Shown: in pieces, positions 10,380-21,950 of the stretch
How positions within the stretch are numbered: position 1 is the stretch's first letter
How the letters are laid out: each line of letters starts with the position of its first letter
Assembly (NCBI GenBank): GCA_977006965.1
Contig: OZ345363.1
Coordinates: 2,892,595 to 2,956,594 of the forward strand
DNA: 64,000 bases
Source: Phymatolithon calcareum
Taxonomy: Eukaryota; Rhodophyta; Florideophyceae; Hapalidiales
Reading direction: 5' to 3'
Position numbers and translations under genes: made by a program
Notes under the pieces: model-generated
Databases searched by the model: none
What the model was told of the DNA's origin: nothing
Seen by the model: only the letters and a program-made list of their open reading frames with translations

Positions 10380-11850
10380 CTTCTAACCTAGTCAAACGCC
10401 TGGACTTCGCAGCAGACGTTTCCGCGGGATCCGGAGCCGCTTGAAACATGGTAAGAACTTAGTCATGTGCTCTTCTTTTTTCAGATGAAAGCTTGCCTTT
10501 TGATATGCCTGTCTTGATATCTTCGATAGCATCTTTTTCAGTTTGACATGTAAGTTCTATGAGCTCCGAAGTGTTCATGGGCGGGAATGTTCAAATTGAC
10601 CATTTTATGGCCAGTGGCCTGTATCTGCTTGCCTTGAAACACAAATGCGTCGGCAGTGTTTTCTTGGTCAGTGTATTAGGGCGTTTTTTGTCCTTTTCAA
10701 CTTTAGGGCTGGCTTTCAGGTTCTTTCTTCATTGATGTTTGTGCTTGGCAGGGTTTCGTTCCCCGCCCTGGCGAAGTGCCGGTTTACTATGCCGTGGGTC
10801 AAATCCAATCTTGTGTTCTGCATCTCCTTCGGGTCTTGCTCTGCTTACGGTTTGACTCGTGATTCTCTGCGCGCCTCATGAGTCCTCGAATAAATAATCG
10901 CGCTAGGACCTGGTTCGCGGAGAGCTTTTTGCACGAAGAAGAGCGAGCTCTGCTCCTTTGTGTTTCTGGAATCCCAATTGGGATACATGAAACTTGTAAT
11001 TTTGTCGTATCAGCTTGTCCAGTGCCATTTCGATGATTTTTCGGATATGGCTAAGTAGGGAGATAGGTTGACAGATTTCCGCTTTGCTAACGTCTCCATC
11101 CTTGATGATGATGAAGATGATGATGATTGCTTTATTGCCTTAAGAGGCTGGCATGTCTAGAAGGCTTCATTAAATTCCACTTGCTGAGATCCGGAGCGCT
11201 TGTTATGGCCGATGCGATATCTTGTATATTGCCAATGTAGTATTGGGACTATCTCAGTCCTGCTCCACTCCAATGGGGTCGTTCGAAATCGACCACAGGC
11301 TTCCCATATCGCAAACTAAAGTGTTGTGCTCAGCTTTGGGTCCACCTTCAGCATTTCTTTGCTGACCATGTCCAGTCCTTGAGCTTTTCCATCTGGGTTC
11401 GATGGAATAGCCTATTAGATGTCATACCGGAATGTTCCGTTTTGGGTTAAGCCCTCTCATGTCGTCTTTTCAGACATTTCTTACGGAACATACATTGGCG
11501 ATTTGCAAAAGAAACAGCCCCGGCGCAAGCTTCACACCTTGTTTGGAGTTCTCCCTGTACCTCCATGCGAGTGCTCTTGCCATTTTAGCCGTTTTCGCAA
11601 TGGCCGAGGCCGCGGGGAGCTCGTCTAGGAATCGGGTGTACGGCGTATTCTTCGCGATCGAGACTGCCTTTTCCATCCTTGCCTTGAATTGTTTGTGTAT
11701 CGCGGCGTCTGCTTCGTTTTTCGACTGGCAAGCTTTATTGAAGAGCCGAGTTTGTTCTTTTGACATATCCTCTAGTTCCGCGGTTAAGAAGGAGGGTTGA
11801 GTCCCGACGCCACGCAATTTTTTGCGCCACGTTCTGAGTAGAGCATACAC
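10380..11850 (-). mobile_element. LINE3-family non-LTR retrotransposon, degenerate
   Basis: The minus strand at 11850-11470 encodes a linker typical of the stretch between LINE endonuclease and reverse transcriptase (MSKEQTRLFNKACQSKNEAD, then KMARALAWRYREN). The following sequence gives RT block 1, DGKAQGLDMVSKEMLK and AIWEACGRF. Towards 10.4 kb a C-terminal block LIELTCQTEKDAIEDIKTGI and LTMFQAAPDP matches the copy at 35.9-36.6 kb. Many stops and shifts are present. The central RT motifs are too eroded to read. Confidence 0.7.
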
Positions 11851-12132
11851 TACAGGTTCGTAGTTTTTGTTAATGTTCTTCTCAGTACGGCACTCCTTAA
11901 GTCGTATAATCAGAGAGCGGAGGACACAAAAATGGAATTTAGTTTCCCAGGGTCGGCACTGTTTTTTCCAACAGTAGGGATATCCCTACTTTTTTTGAGC
12001 AAAGTTTATTTAAAAGCCCCACAGACTCCCGAAGATATGGGCAAGGCTTCCTCAGTTGCTACCTACCTTTGTGTAGCTTACGAAAACGCACCGCCAGAGG
12101 GGCGGACGGAAAAACTTAGGATCTCAGATATC

Positions 12133-12480
12133 CCATCTAAATTGCAGACCTCCTGTATTGTTCGCCGTAGACGACCCTTGGTATCGAGGCGTCATTTTGT
12201 GTTCGAACCGGACCGAACAGTCCACGAGACACGAAACTGAAGAATTCCGGCGCGGGCGGGTAGCCCGCGCCGGTATTTGTGGCCACGACGAATGCGTTGA
12301 CGAATGCGCGCATTTTGGCGGCTTCTCCGCCGAAATCGGTTGTCGCGATGAAGAACGCTGCCCCGCTGAAGACCAAGTCAAGAGTGCTGACCCCGAAACA
12401 CTCCGCGAACCGACGCGAAATATCCGAAATCGTGCTACATGCTGAATGTATGAAACCATCGATATCATACCCGGTGCACG
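12133..12480 (-). pseudogene. Unidentified coding fragment inside the insertion in copy A
   Basis: One minus-strand frame stays open for about 115 codons with protein-like composition (YDIDGFIHSAC, FIATTDFGGEAAKMRAFVNA, NTGAGYPPAPEFFSFVSRG), ending at a TAG at 12133. I do not recognise the family. It lies directly downstream, on that strand, of a GC-rich minisatellite and inside a probable mobile element, so a retroelement structural protein is possible. The start is not identifiable. Confidence 0.4.
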
Positions 12481-12815
12481 ACTAGTTGTCGCCGACGCGG
12501 AAACCGGAACCCGCGCCGATAGTCCCCATCGAAGTTGTCCCCCCGAGCGAGGTTCCGTTTTTGGAGCCGCGCAAGATGTCCCCCCGAGTGGGCTTCCGTT
12601 GAACGCCATCTGAAGTTGTCCCCCCGAGCGAGCCTCCGTTGACGAACGTCACCCTCTAAGTTGCCCCCGCGAGCGAGAGCGAGGCCTCGTTGAAGAGCGC
12701 CTACATGTAGCTGTCCCCCCGAGCGAGCTCTCGTTGAAGAGCACACCCCCTGATGTTAAGAGCCCCCAGAAGTTGCCCCCCGAGAGGGCTTCCTTTTATT
12801 AGCCCCCCGGAAGTT
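12481..12815. repeat. Degenerate GC-rich minisatellite
   Basis: A core AAGTTGTCCCCCCGAGCGAG followed by a CTCCGTTGA-like stretch recurs about six to seven times with irregular spacing of 40-60 bp, with increasing divergence towards the right end. Confidence 0.75.
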
Positions 12816-12984
12816 ATGTGAGCGCGCCGAGAAGACCTCCGACTGCGGAGGTTTGCCCTACTCGGCAATTTTTACTGCGAAGAAGAAGAACGTAGCAAGT
12901 GATGGATACTAGAGTTGGAGATGATGGAGATGAGTGCAGCAATTGTGATTTGGAAACGTAATTGTTACACAGGGTAGTTACTGA

Positions 12985-13055
12985 GACCCAAGCTGCTCTG
13001 TTGTTGGTGAATACCGGCGTTGAGGGCTTGTAAAATAAAAACATACAATTTCCCC
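12985..13055 (+). repeat. Retroelement-like 3' tail shared with 15408-15475
   Basis: About 68 bp (AAGCTGCTCTG, GTTGGTGAATACCGGCGTTG, TAAAATAA, ending in a run of C) is repeated with few mismatches at 15408-15475. Both copies end in the C-run. This suggests the 3' end of one mobile family inserted twice, once in LINE copy A and once in the 14-kb hAT. Confidence 0.65.
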
Positions 13056-13423
13056 CCGTCATTGTGTGTTCATTGCGCCACATTTTGCAGCTCGGTGATC
13101 AGCGGACCGAGCTCGTTTGAAAGCTGATCCGATAGAATGTCGTAACCGCGCATGGCGCGTGGCGCGGTACTCGCGCAAGTCCCTATTGATTAAGGACGTT
13201 GACATCGTCCCTATAGACGCTCTGCCGGCAGCAGCATACCGCTGGTATTTTAGGTATTCTCTGAACACCGACTTCTTGCTCAGTGTTGCACGTCTTCTCC
13301 ACTTCCACCGCCGTGCTAGCTCCTCGGCTGTTTGCTCCGCGCAACGTAGCTTCTTATGGATGTCACGAAGGCTTCTGCGTTGCTCCTGCCAGTGCGCTTG
13401 CTTCCTGTGATATCCCTACTGTT

Positions 13424-13510
13424 CCAAATGACCACTGCCGTGGTCATTTGGATTTTAAGGGCGAGTTTTGTCACGGTTACGTAACTCAAATGACCACTAC
13501 AGTGGTCATT
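13424..13510. repeat. Two hairpins built on the same AAATGACCAC motif
   Basis: CCAAATGACCA (13424-13434) pairs with 13441-13451. AATGACCACT (13489-13498) pairs with 13501-13510. The same word therefore appears four times in alternating orientation within 90 bp. Confidence 0.85.
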
Positions 13511-14417
13511 CCCAACTAGCTGCTGGGACATCGACAATCCTTGAAGATGGGATCACTGCTTGTTATACGAACTGCAAACGTGAAGCCTGACTTCATGTTT
13601 GCACTTTTGGAAATTTGAACCAATTTAGAGCCAAGCAAAAATCTGGTCACTTCCCGCCTTTGTGTGGGATGTGGGTCAAGGTTTGCTCGCAGTTTCATCG
13701 AGAATCGAAGATGACGATATAGTTGACACTCCACTGTCAACTGAGGAAACAAGACGGCTACCGAGAGGAAGAAATATTAGTAGAGCTTCCCAAGAGTCTT
13801 CTTAGAATTAATGAAGAGTAGCAGACCAGAATTCTTCAACGCTGGATCCCTAATACACTATATTCATGGATTCATGCGAGAATTAGTAAAGATGTACAGA
13901 GGACCAGAATTACGGGAGAATTACTACATCGAGCGGCAGAAGTGGGAATGTTAATGAGCTTATGTACTCAGTCTTTAAAGCACGCTTGGTACCCTTATTA
14001 TTTTTATTGCTTTTATTGCAATTTATTGCAATATATTGCAATAAAGCCTTAATTGCCCTGAGAGGTACTTAATGCAATACTTATTGCAAAAAGTAATGGC
14101 ATATGATCGAAAATCAAGGTACACCCTTGCCCTCCTCGGCGCTGGAAAGATCGTCGTACAGAGCTGCGGTACAGGATCTGTAAGGGAAATTTACGGAAAA
14201 GGGTTATAGAAGCTCCCCACACAGTTTACGTATTGCCACCCGAATCTGCGGCATCCTATTGCTGTCAGGAATTCTGCTCTGCTATCGATGCCTCTCGATA
14301 AATACAGACACGTCGACCGGCATTGACTCGGAAATTGCTCCGGAGTGATGTCTTGCTCACGCGAACTCTTGGACTTCACACTCCTACGAATTGCTCTGCC
14401 GAAACACTAGGTCCAGA

Positions 14418-15162
14418 ATGTCAAGCAAGGGACGCAAACCAGGCCCAAAAGAAGTTGTTGAGGTGCTAATGCAGATGCTACGTGAAGAAGAACGCGATAT
14501 GCAGTCTCGCAGAACCGGAATAACACGCTATAAGGCGCCTTTAACATCCTTCCCTGCCCGAAAGGTGCTGACTGCCGAGACAATGGTGAAATCGGTTTAG
14601 AAAAAGGAAAGGGGTATACTAACCCATACAGCCACCTGAAGAGTTGCATATCTGGAGGAAGCCAAGATCACCTTTTTCAGGTCTACAGAATGAGTTGGCC
14701 AGTCTACGCCGTCGCCAAGCAAGCTCGTTTATCGCCACTCACTCACCAATCACATTTCTAGCAACTGACAAGGAAAAGACCATGTACTGGAACATTAGAC
14801 TTGTCGTCTGGATGTCATTGCCGGTCTCACATGTTCAAAGCGAGAAATATCGCAAGTTTTCGTTTTTCCGTCAGAAGTTCTCAATTCGGATATTCAAAGA
14901 GACACTATTCAAGCTCGTTGAGCTCGTCGAACTGCGAATCAGAGACGATGTTGCTGACACCAAAGGGGCCATTATGCACGATAGCTGGACCGCCAATGGG
15001 ACATATTACTTGGGTGTATACGGCTTGTTCATGAGACGTGTGAAGATGCTGGAAGGAGGCACCGCGCGCGAGAATGAAGAGCTCGCCATTGTGCTTCTGT
15101 CTGTGAGTCCTATTTCGAAAGTAGAAGATTCGATCCAGGAAACACCGACTCCTAGCAGTTAA
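14418..15162 (+). pseudogene. hAT transposase, N-terminal half, broken
   Basis: It starts MSSKGRKPGPKEVVEVLMQM, homologous to the ORF in the 2.1-kb hAT. It reaches a stop at about 14600 and continues in another frame with the BED-like GYTNPYSHLKSCISGG. The next frame contains GAIMHDSWTANGTYYLGVYG, the DxW-type catalytic-core strand seen in hAT transposases. At least two frame changes separate these parts. Confidence 0.8.
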
Positions 15163-15499
15163 GTGGTTCTTTGCCCGCTTCCCACCACGAAGAGCAGAGT
15201 CGTACGTTGAACATTTCAACGAGGTCGCAGAAGAGAATCTGAAAACTCTACAACGAAATTTGACAAGTCCAAGAGCAGAAGAATCCTGGGAAAAAGGGAC
15301 GAAAACGGCGATTGACAAACTTTTAGTATTGGAAATCCATATGTTAGAAGAAATGATAGTGTAATGTGATCTGATTGGGTAATGAGATGGCAGTATGAAC
15401 GGGAAGCTGCTCTGGTGTTGGTGAATACCGGCGTTGAGGGCTTCTAAAATAATAACCTACAATTCCCCCCCTGCAAAAGTAGAAGATGATGATGTTCAA

Positions 15500-16528
15500 G
15501 GAGGCATGTCGGAGCTTTAAACCATTAATTTCAACGCACGCGCTCACGTGCGTCAACTAGAAGACGTGTTCGACTTCTTCGGGGTCAACGTGCAAACCTG
15601 GGCAGTTTGTCAGGTTTCCGACAACTGCAATGTCAATAAGTCAATCGGCAGGCTTATGGAAATCGCTCGTGTTAGCTTTGCTAGTCATAAGCTCAAGCTA
15701 GAGGTGAACAAGATGATTATCAGTGACGATAGACTCCAAGCAGCGATAGACTCAGTGCATGCAACGATGAAGGACTGCAAAAAATTGAAGAACCGAGCAA
15801 TACTACGCAACCTTACTGAATTGGCTCCAGTTATGCATAGTGAGACGCGTTGGTCCGGAAAGTGTCATATGCTCAAGCGCTTCAACAACATACGCGAGCA
15901 GTTAATCGACGCGGCAAAGGCAGAAGGAGCAACGATAGCTATGGAAGAGAGCGAGCAGTTCCGCAACAGATCTATGCTGTACGCGTTTCAGTTTAAGCAA
16001 ATCAACCGGGTAACTCTGGAACTACAGAAGCGCAGTGCTTCGTTGTCGGACTGTCGCTTAGCTCTTGATGAGTTGATTTCAGCAGTCGAGCAGTGCAAGT
16101 ACGATGATAACTCACCATTATACCGATGTCAGCTTGGAAAACACTACATTGCATCACGTGCATCAATTTTGTGTGACCCAGCATTCGAGTCAGGAGTTCT
16201 TAAGATACAGCGAGAAGAGTCCGATACTATGACAAATGAAGAGAAGGATGCATGCAAGAAGCTCAAACTGGAACACGATGACAGTATAACAAGCTCCATC
16301 GTCGGATCGGGTGGAGGCCGGCTGTCAATGGCGGAAAGAATTGCCGTAAAAAAGCGCAAGCGTGCCGACGTGCATCAGACTTATATAAATTGTGAATTTA
16401 TTCTTGGATCAACTGCCGAGGTGCAGAGGCTTTGGTCGGTGGCCAAGAATGTTTTGACAGACAGTCGCAAGGGGATGGCACCGTTATTACTAGAAGCCCT
16501 GCTGTTTCTTAAAGAGAACAAAGGTTAG
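15500..16528 (+). pseudogene. hAT transposase, C-terminal half
   Basis: An open frame of about 330 codons shows VSDNCNVNKSIG (the core D-N-x-x-x-N-K signature), SETRWSGKCHMLKRF, and a final block EVQRLWSVAKNVLTDSRKGM followed by LLEALLFLKENK. That block is the hAT dimerisation domain. It opens without an ATG because its N-terminus lies in the broken upstream piece. The frame is otherwise intact to TAG at 16528, so decay is moderate. Confidence 0.85.
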
Positions 16529-17113
16529 TGGAACCAGCAGTCGGTCTCCGTGGCGATGAATACTGCCCGGAGCGCAAGAGTGATCAACGAGTGAGTGAAG
16601 ACATGGCGCAGGAGGACCTAAATTAGATTCTGTTATTGCAATTGATATTGGAAGAATGTTCAGATATTGCAATTGCTATTGCCTTCAACCTTGCATTACT
16701 GGTATTGCAATTGCTATTGCATCATGTGCCCGAATAAATAACAATAATATTGGTACTATCCCTGGTTTAAAGCTTAATGTTTAAAATGCAGTCAGTGATT
16801 GAACGCCCTTAAGGGCTCATTTAAGAAGTTCGAAGTTCAGTGGCTTCGATACACCACCTCTGGCTTAAGTCCACACCTGAGAGGTGGCTCAAGCAGCCAG
16901 TGATGGGGAACTTTGGGATGCTAGGATAGAGAATAGAAGTGACTGCCCGGATCAGGCGGTCACGCCGCCGTCTATCTCGCGTGCATTAGCGTCGTCCGAA
17001 CGGCAAACATGGTATGTCAATGACTTGGAATACTATCGCTGTCAGGTAATTAGAGAGTGATTTTCAACACAAAGCGTAATGGATGCGCGCTTGAACGGCG
17101 GCTGCTCTGGTTT

Positions 17114-20100
17114 CTACAATCTCCGCGACTGGGGGCATTGTCTCCAGCTGGTCGGGAGCCTCGACTGAGAGAATGCGACCGAAAAACACCCGTGCTGCAT
17201 CGTCCATCCTCGTAGACGGTCCAAGTAGTGTCGAAAAACGACTGCAGTGGAGGTGTGATTCGACAGTCCCATTATTAGCGGCAGTTTGACGCCGACCGAG
17301 TAGCCGGCCAAGATAGCCCGTTCCGAACAGAGCGGGGGGAAAACTTCATCCAAATGGGCGGACTAAGACCCAGCTGGAAGATGAGTACATGCATACTGCC
17401 GGTGAGATAGCTGAGAAGCGCATCGAGTGGACGTAAAAAGGAACCACGAAGACGCAAGAGCAGCCTCAATTAAACGCGAATAGAGGGCATGGAGTGGGTC
17501 TGCACGTTCGAGGAGAGGATGCGCAGAGCGCTCCAGGGATCGACCCCGGTCTCGGCGTACTTGAATTTCCGAAGTTGAATTTCGAGGGTGACTAGAGTTA
17601 GAGAGATGTCATGAACCGTGAGAGGGTATATACCGCCTTGGCGAGCGCACAGCAGGAAGGAAACAGTGATAAGCGCCTATTTCTGCATGCAGGAGATGTC
17701 CGGCGTGGAAAGCGCTAACCGAAGGGCATTGTGTGCGGTGATGGCGGGTAATGGGGCCCAGCGCTCCGCCGCACCTGTGCGGCGGAGGGAGTCCATCGCG
17801 ATATAGCCCTTCCGCGTCACCCGGACCATAGAGTTTGAGGTACGATCAGGAAAGCCGTAGCGGTTGTTTTGGCAGCCATAACGGCCAGGTAGGCCCGGAG
17901 GGATGTACCACGCACCGTGCCGCGGTCGAAAACGCTGCCCAGGTAGCAGCATACAGTATGCGGTGTCACTGGAAGTGATTGTAGGCGAGCCCGAGTATAA
18001 AATGCAGCGATTGCGTCCCACAGACGCTGATAGTTCTCCTACGTAGAGGAGGCGTATGAATTCCCAAAAAGCGTCGCTGCAATTGCCGCTCCCATCCTGC
18101 GGCCGAGGCGCTTCATCGCAACAATCTGCCCTTCACGCCTCCATCGCCGAGTATAGGCTTGCGTCAGCGATGATCTACGCCCGGCGCACTGAAGTCGAGG
18201 GCGATGCTGGGCGGAGTGACGCAATCGGTTGCGTGCTTGGATGCGGCCGTCACTGCGGCGTGGTACCACGCTTGCCCGCGCCAGGCGGGAGCGATGAGTA
18301 CACCAGAGCGAAGGCGAGCTAAATGGAGAACCCATACGCCCAAAAGGGCTGGTCGAAAGAGCATGAGTGGCGGCGCCGGGGTCGGGCGTGCGGTGGGGAT
18401 ATCGTGTCCATCGACCACGAACAGCTGCTTGTGAAGGCGCCTTTGCATCAGAGCACGAACAGGATGGGGGAGATTCCAAGAGGTACTGCCTCGTCGACGT
18501 GAGAGACGGTCTGCCCAGAAGGTGAGCGCCGATGGGATATGACGAGTGGACAAGGTTACGCCCTGTGCCTCGTAAAGAGCACACAGCTCGCGCAGCTTGC
18601 AAAGCAAGCGTTCGAACCGGCTGGTGTGGGTTTAGACGTGATAATGGGTCACCATCGAGTCGCTGACCAGCTGCATCTGCTGCCCGCGCACGAAGCGCGC
18701 GGAGTGCCTGATCGCGAAAATGGCCACGGTCAGCTCCAGTTCGTTGATATGTGCCTCCTCTTCTGCAGGGGAGAAGACACCGGAGACAGAAACAGTGTCA
18801 TTCCAGGTGCCTCCCAGCGCCCATGCTCGCGTCTGTAAAGAGGGCTGTTGTTGTGATACCCAGATCTGGCGGCCATTGTGAGGATTGACTGATATGCGCG
18901 CCCACCACTGTAAATCCCGCATGGCCGCGTGGGACAGACGAGGGTAGCGCCGCAGGCCTTGGCGTGGCGGACCCTTCAATGCGTCGAATAACTCGCGAAG
19001 GCGCGGCCAGCAGTCGACAAGTGGTGGCACGGCTGCACTCGTCAGACCTGCAAAATGGCGGATGGGTGACATGGTCACATGCCGTCGGTGGTTGGTGGCG
19101 TAGCCCAAAAGCCGCCATGCGGCGCTCTCCAGATTGGATAACTTGAGAGGGGATAATAGGAACTTCTGCGCCGTCGTAGGCACCACAATTCCCAGGATTT
19201 CCAAACGGCCGAGGCCGGAGAAGTTGCACTTCGTCGGGTGAAGAGAGAGTCCTTGGCGGGGACACAGGGTTCGCATTTCGAGACCCAGTGCGGCAGAAGC
19301 ATTGTGGCTGGCGGTGGAGGCATTGTGTGCCTGCCGCGCCGCTCCGAAAAAGTCGTCCAAATAGTTGAATAAGCGGTGCCCTCGCGCGCGCAGCGTGGTC
19401 ACCTAGAGGTTTCATGGCCTTGGTGAAAAACCAAGCGGCGACGGACAGACCGCAATTTAAGCAGAGCGAGATGTAGACCTCGTCGTCTCGCAGGCAAAAA
19501 GCTAGTCGTAGCTGATCGGTGCGGCGTAGGTGGAGATGATAGTAGGCGTCTGAAATATCTGCTTTGAATAAGCAGTCACGCGTCCTTTTGACGGCGGCCA
19601 GGCCGGAGATCTGATCCATCCTGAATGAACGAGGCGCAAGGGAGGCGTTGATTTGTTTGTAGTCTATTTCGACCCGTACCTTTCGACTTGCCTTTGTCAC
19701 GAACGCGGAGGAGACGCATCCGCGTAGCGCAATGGCAGCGCGTTTGCTGGCACTGGCCCGCCGTATATAGCCCCGAAGGAGCCAACGGTAGATTTCCTGG
19801 TATGCGAAGTCGCGCTGCGAATGAGAGAGGGGATATTCTCGCGGAGGGAGTGGCGAGGGTTTGCAGGTCTACGGAAGCTGCAGAACGTAGCGTAACTTCA
19901 TGACCAGCCACGGGCTGGCCCCAATGGCTTCCCACGCGCGATGAGACTGGCCTACTGCTATGCATGGGCTGGGCTGGGTTTGTGGAGGAGATCATCGTGG
20001 TTCTGCGCGTAGTCCGGCACGGCGTCGGCCGCTTCCTCGAACAGAGGATGAAGATCCCGGGGGATCCGGTCTGCGAGTGTCACTACTGGTACTGCGGGCG

Positions 20101-20452
20101 GCACGGAGGACAGCAAAACGGGACTGTGTGCCTCTGTTGCTGCTGGAAGGCTAAGCGTCCCGCCGTGCTGTAGGCGGCTGGGGTTTAAGGTATAAACGAA
20201 GGACTTTGGGGTCTGCAACACCCTGGGCACTTTCGAGGCCACAAAGTGCTTAGTAGTGAAGGGCGGACAGCTCATACAGGCTGAAAACGTGCAGGTGTGC
20301 GTCGGAGAGCTCCTCGCCGATTTCCATTGAAGACTGCTTGCAGGAAGGGTCGGTAATGTCGTTATGTATGACGACGATGCACCGGAAACAATCACGAAGC
20401 TTCTCTGCAACTGAGGTGAGGTACGCCGCTGCAGCGTAGAGTTGAGCGCCAT
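17114..20452 (-). mobile_element. DIRS-like (tyrosine-recombinase) retrotransposon, degenerate
   Basis: Reading leftwards on the minus strand: an unassigned 5' region (20452-19750), a DIRS-type reverse transcriptase (19700-about 18900), RNase H (about 18750-18550), a connector LGVWVLHLARLRSGVLIAP plus WRGQAWY, then a region ending GLSNHTSTAVVFRHYLDRL (about 17200). That ending resembles the H-x-x-R...Y end of a tyrosine recombinase. The order RT-RNase H-recombinase without integrase or LTRs is the DIRS layout. Several frameshifts disable it. Element boundaries are approximate; the split or inverted terminal repeats expected of DIRS were not located. Confidence 0.75.
18164..19700 (-). pseudogene. 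DIRS-like reverse transcriptase-RNase H
   Basis: One frame gives VEIDYKQINASL, KADISDAYYHLHLRR and the YISLCLNCGLSVAAWFFTKA block typical of DIRS RTs. A shift near 19400 moves to a second frame with the catalytic YLDDFF, LEILGIVV and INELELTVAIFAIRHSARF with SDS (RNase H). A third frame continues RHIPSALTFWADRLSRR, the RNase H end. Three frames in about 1.5 kb mean the protein is broken. Confidence 0.82.
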
Positions 20453-20478
20453 CGTTGGCCCGGGGGAGTTGTTACGAT

Positions 20479-20856
20479 ATGAGAGGGTGCTTCGGGTTCG
20501 AAGCCGAGAGGGTATATAGGGTTGAATCGGGCCGGGATGCTAAAGCGCGTATGAATGCGCGACCTCCGGAAGGACTGGTACCACGCAGCGGTGATTTGCA
20601 GCGCTCGGCTTCTCGGGCCAAGGACCTCCTACTCTGCGTCGGCGTCGAGGATGCCTTTGTCCACGGAGTACTTGCGTCTGCGCGGGGCTTGCTGAAGGCT
20701 GTGCACGGCGGTGATGATGAACGGTACCGAGAAGAATTGAGCCGAATGATGACGGCAATGGCAAAAGATCCGAGTGGCATCGTACTGAAATTAGCGAAAC
20801 CAGTCCTTGCATTTGCAACACGCAACAGCTACCATAGTGACCGTGAGCCAGAGTAG
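20479..20856 (+). CDS. Hypothetical protein, 125 aa
   Basis: An uninterrupted plus-strand ORF opposite the 5' end of the DIRS-like element. The predicted protein is helical and charged (RSASRAKDLLLCVGVEDAF, EELSRMMTAMAKDPSGIV). No family is recognised. ATG 20479 is the first ATG in frame; a later one is at 20551. The next plus-strand ORF starts 238 bp downstream, so both could be one transcription unit or accessory ORFs of the neighbouring element. The complementary strand is also open, so the true coding strand is not certain. Confidence 0.35.
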   Translation: MRGCFGFEAERVYRVESGRDAKARMNARPPEGLVPRSGDLQRSASRAKDLLLCVGVEDAFVHGVLASARGLLKAVHGGDDERYREELSRMMTAMAKDPSGIVLKLAKPVLAFATRNSYHSDREPE

Positions 20857-21093
20857 AATATCCGTTCTGTACTCTGTGGAGATGGCAGTACGGGGCGCAG
20901 TGGCAAAAAGATGAACCGTGAAGTTATTTACGCTAGTGGTGCACTGCGCGGTGGGCATGAATCGTTCTGAGCAATCGATCTCACCTCGCTTCTCATCTGC
21001 ACACAGGGAGCAACTGTGCTCCGCTGGCCGTTTTTGCCGGACGGTCTCATCGCAAAAAAACCAACCGGTCACAATCATGGTCCAGTAGTCAAC

Positions 21094-21738
21094 ATGGCTG
21101 GCATGAATGAAGCTCAAGCAAAGTTGGCTTTGGTGCGCGAGCTTCTTGCATGGGTACAAAAAAATCCTGGTGTGGCTGTTCTGGTCTGCGGTCCCGGTTT
21201 TCGCGAGCCTCATCCCGGTCTACAACCACATCTCCAATTTAATGCCGGACGGTTCAAATGGCAGCTTCCGGCGGGAAGGTATGTCAACGCAGCGATTGTA
21301 CATGCTATATGGCGCGCATGCGGAGAGGAGGACGGTCGTGCGACTTTGCAGTTCATGCGCGCACGAAACGAGCGTACCGGTTTGACAAGGTTGCGCAGCA
21401 CGCTTCCAATAGTGCATGCATTGCCTGTTAACGTCGAAGCGCGCCAAGACCAGAAACGGGATATGGCGGCGTTTAAACGTAACGCCTTCCAGTGGTTTTC
21501 GGAGCACGGGTGCGGTGTTTGGATTGTCCGGCCTATCCAAAATGGCATTGTAGATCATTACGTAACTATCGACGCGACTGAGACGCTTATTTTCGACTCA
21601 GCGGAAGACTATCCTTTACGATTGTGCGAAGAAACACTTCGTATGTGCGGCGGTCCGGATGCAAATACGCTATCTGTCTCGGAGGCGAGGCAGATCGTCG
21701 AGCGGCAGAAAAAGAATAAGAAACGGAAGAAGGGCTAG
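21094..21738 (+). CDS. Hypothetical protein, 214 aa, possible papain-like fold
   Basis: An intact ORF from ATG 21094 (MAGMNEAQAKLALVRELLAW) to TAG, with a strongly basic tail (KKNKKRKKG) suggesting nuclear or nucleic-acid association. The stretch DHYVTIDATETLIFDSAE resembles the His-strand and Asp turn of papain-like/C39-like peptidases. An upstream catalytic Cys is not obvious (NAAIVHAIWRAC), so this is only a structural guess. It lies between a DIRS-like element and a copia fragment yet has no frame damage, so it is either recent or under selection. Confidence 0.5.
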   Translation: MAGMNEAQAKLALVRELLAWVQKNPGVAVLVCGPGFREPHPGLQPHLQFNAGRFKWQLPAGRYVNAAIVHAIWRACGEEDGRATLQFMRARNERTGLTRLRSTLPIVHALPVNVEARQDQKRDMAAFKRNAFQWFSEHGCGVWIVRPIQNGIVDHYVTIDATETLIFDSAEDYPLRLCEETLRMCGGPDANTLSVSEARQIVERQKKNKKRKKG

Positions 21739-21789
21739 AACATGTAGAACGCATCGTTTCATTAAACAGTGATCTTTCCTGTTCAACAA

Positions 21790-21950
21790 ACATCCCTAAT
21801 TATCCACTGCGTAGCGTCAATGGATAGCTTGCGCGTGCGTAGTACTTCCAAAAGTACAGCTTGAGACATGCGCTTTGTAAGTCCGTCGGCGATATTTTTC
21901 GACCCACTTACATGCCCGATGTCTGAAATATCTCTGAGGCGAACTGAATT
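21790..21950 (-). pseudogene. Ty1/copia-type RNase H C-terminus fragment
   Basis: The minus strand reads GHVSGSKNIADGLTKRMSQA, then LLEVLRTRKLSIDATQW. This is the H-x-x-x-x-x-N-x-A-D-x-L-T-K ending of copia pol RNase H. An in-frame TAG lies just upstream and homology fades quickly. It is the only copia trace recognised. Confidence 0.75.

Larger units (their letters stand above)
11985..13290 (-). mobile_element. LINE-like 3' end (copy A), split by a later insertion
   Basis: Two blocks (about 11985-12175 and 13056-13290) align with one continuous block at 38975-39410. On the minus strand they read ...TMSTSLINRDLREYRAT..., related to the MSTSL block of LINE1/LINE3 C-termini. They end in an AATAAACTTTG polyadenylation-like site and a run of A at about 11985. 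About 880 bp of unrelated sequence, absent from copy B, separates the blocks. Confidence 0.65.
13981..16764 (+). mobile_element. hAT transposon, 2.78 kb, inactive
   Basis: The left end CACGCTTGGTACCCTTATTA and the reverse complement of the right end, CAGGGATAGTACCAATATTA, are diverged terminal inverted repeats. Flanking 8-mers CTTTAAAG (13973-13980) and GTTTAAAG (16765-16772) differ at one base, fitting a hAT target duplication. Subterminal TATTGCAATT repeats occur at both ends. The interior carries BED finger, transposase core and C-terminal dimerisation pieces in the right order but in broken frames, plus a small secondary insertion near 15.36-15.48 kb. Confidence 0.87.
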
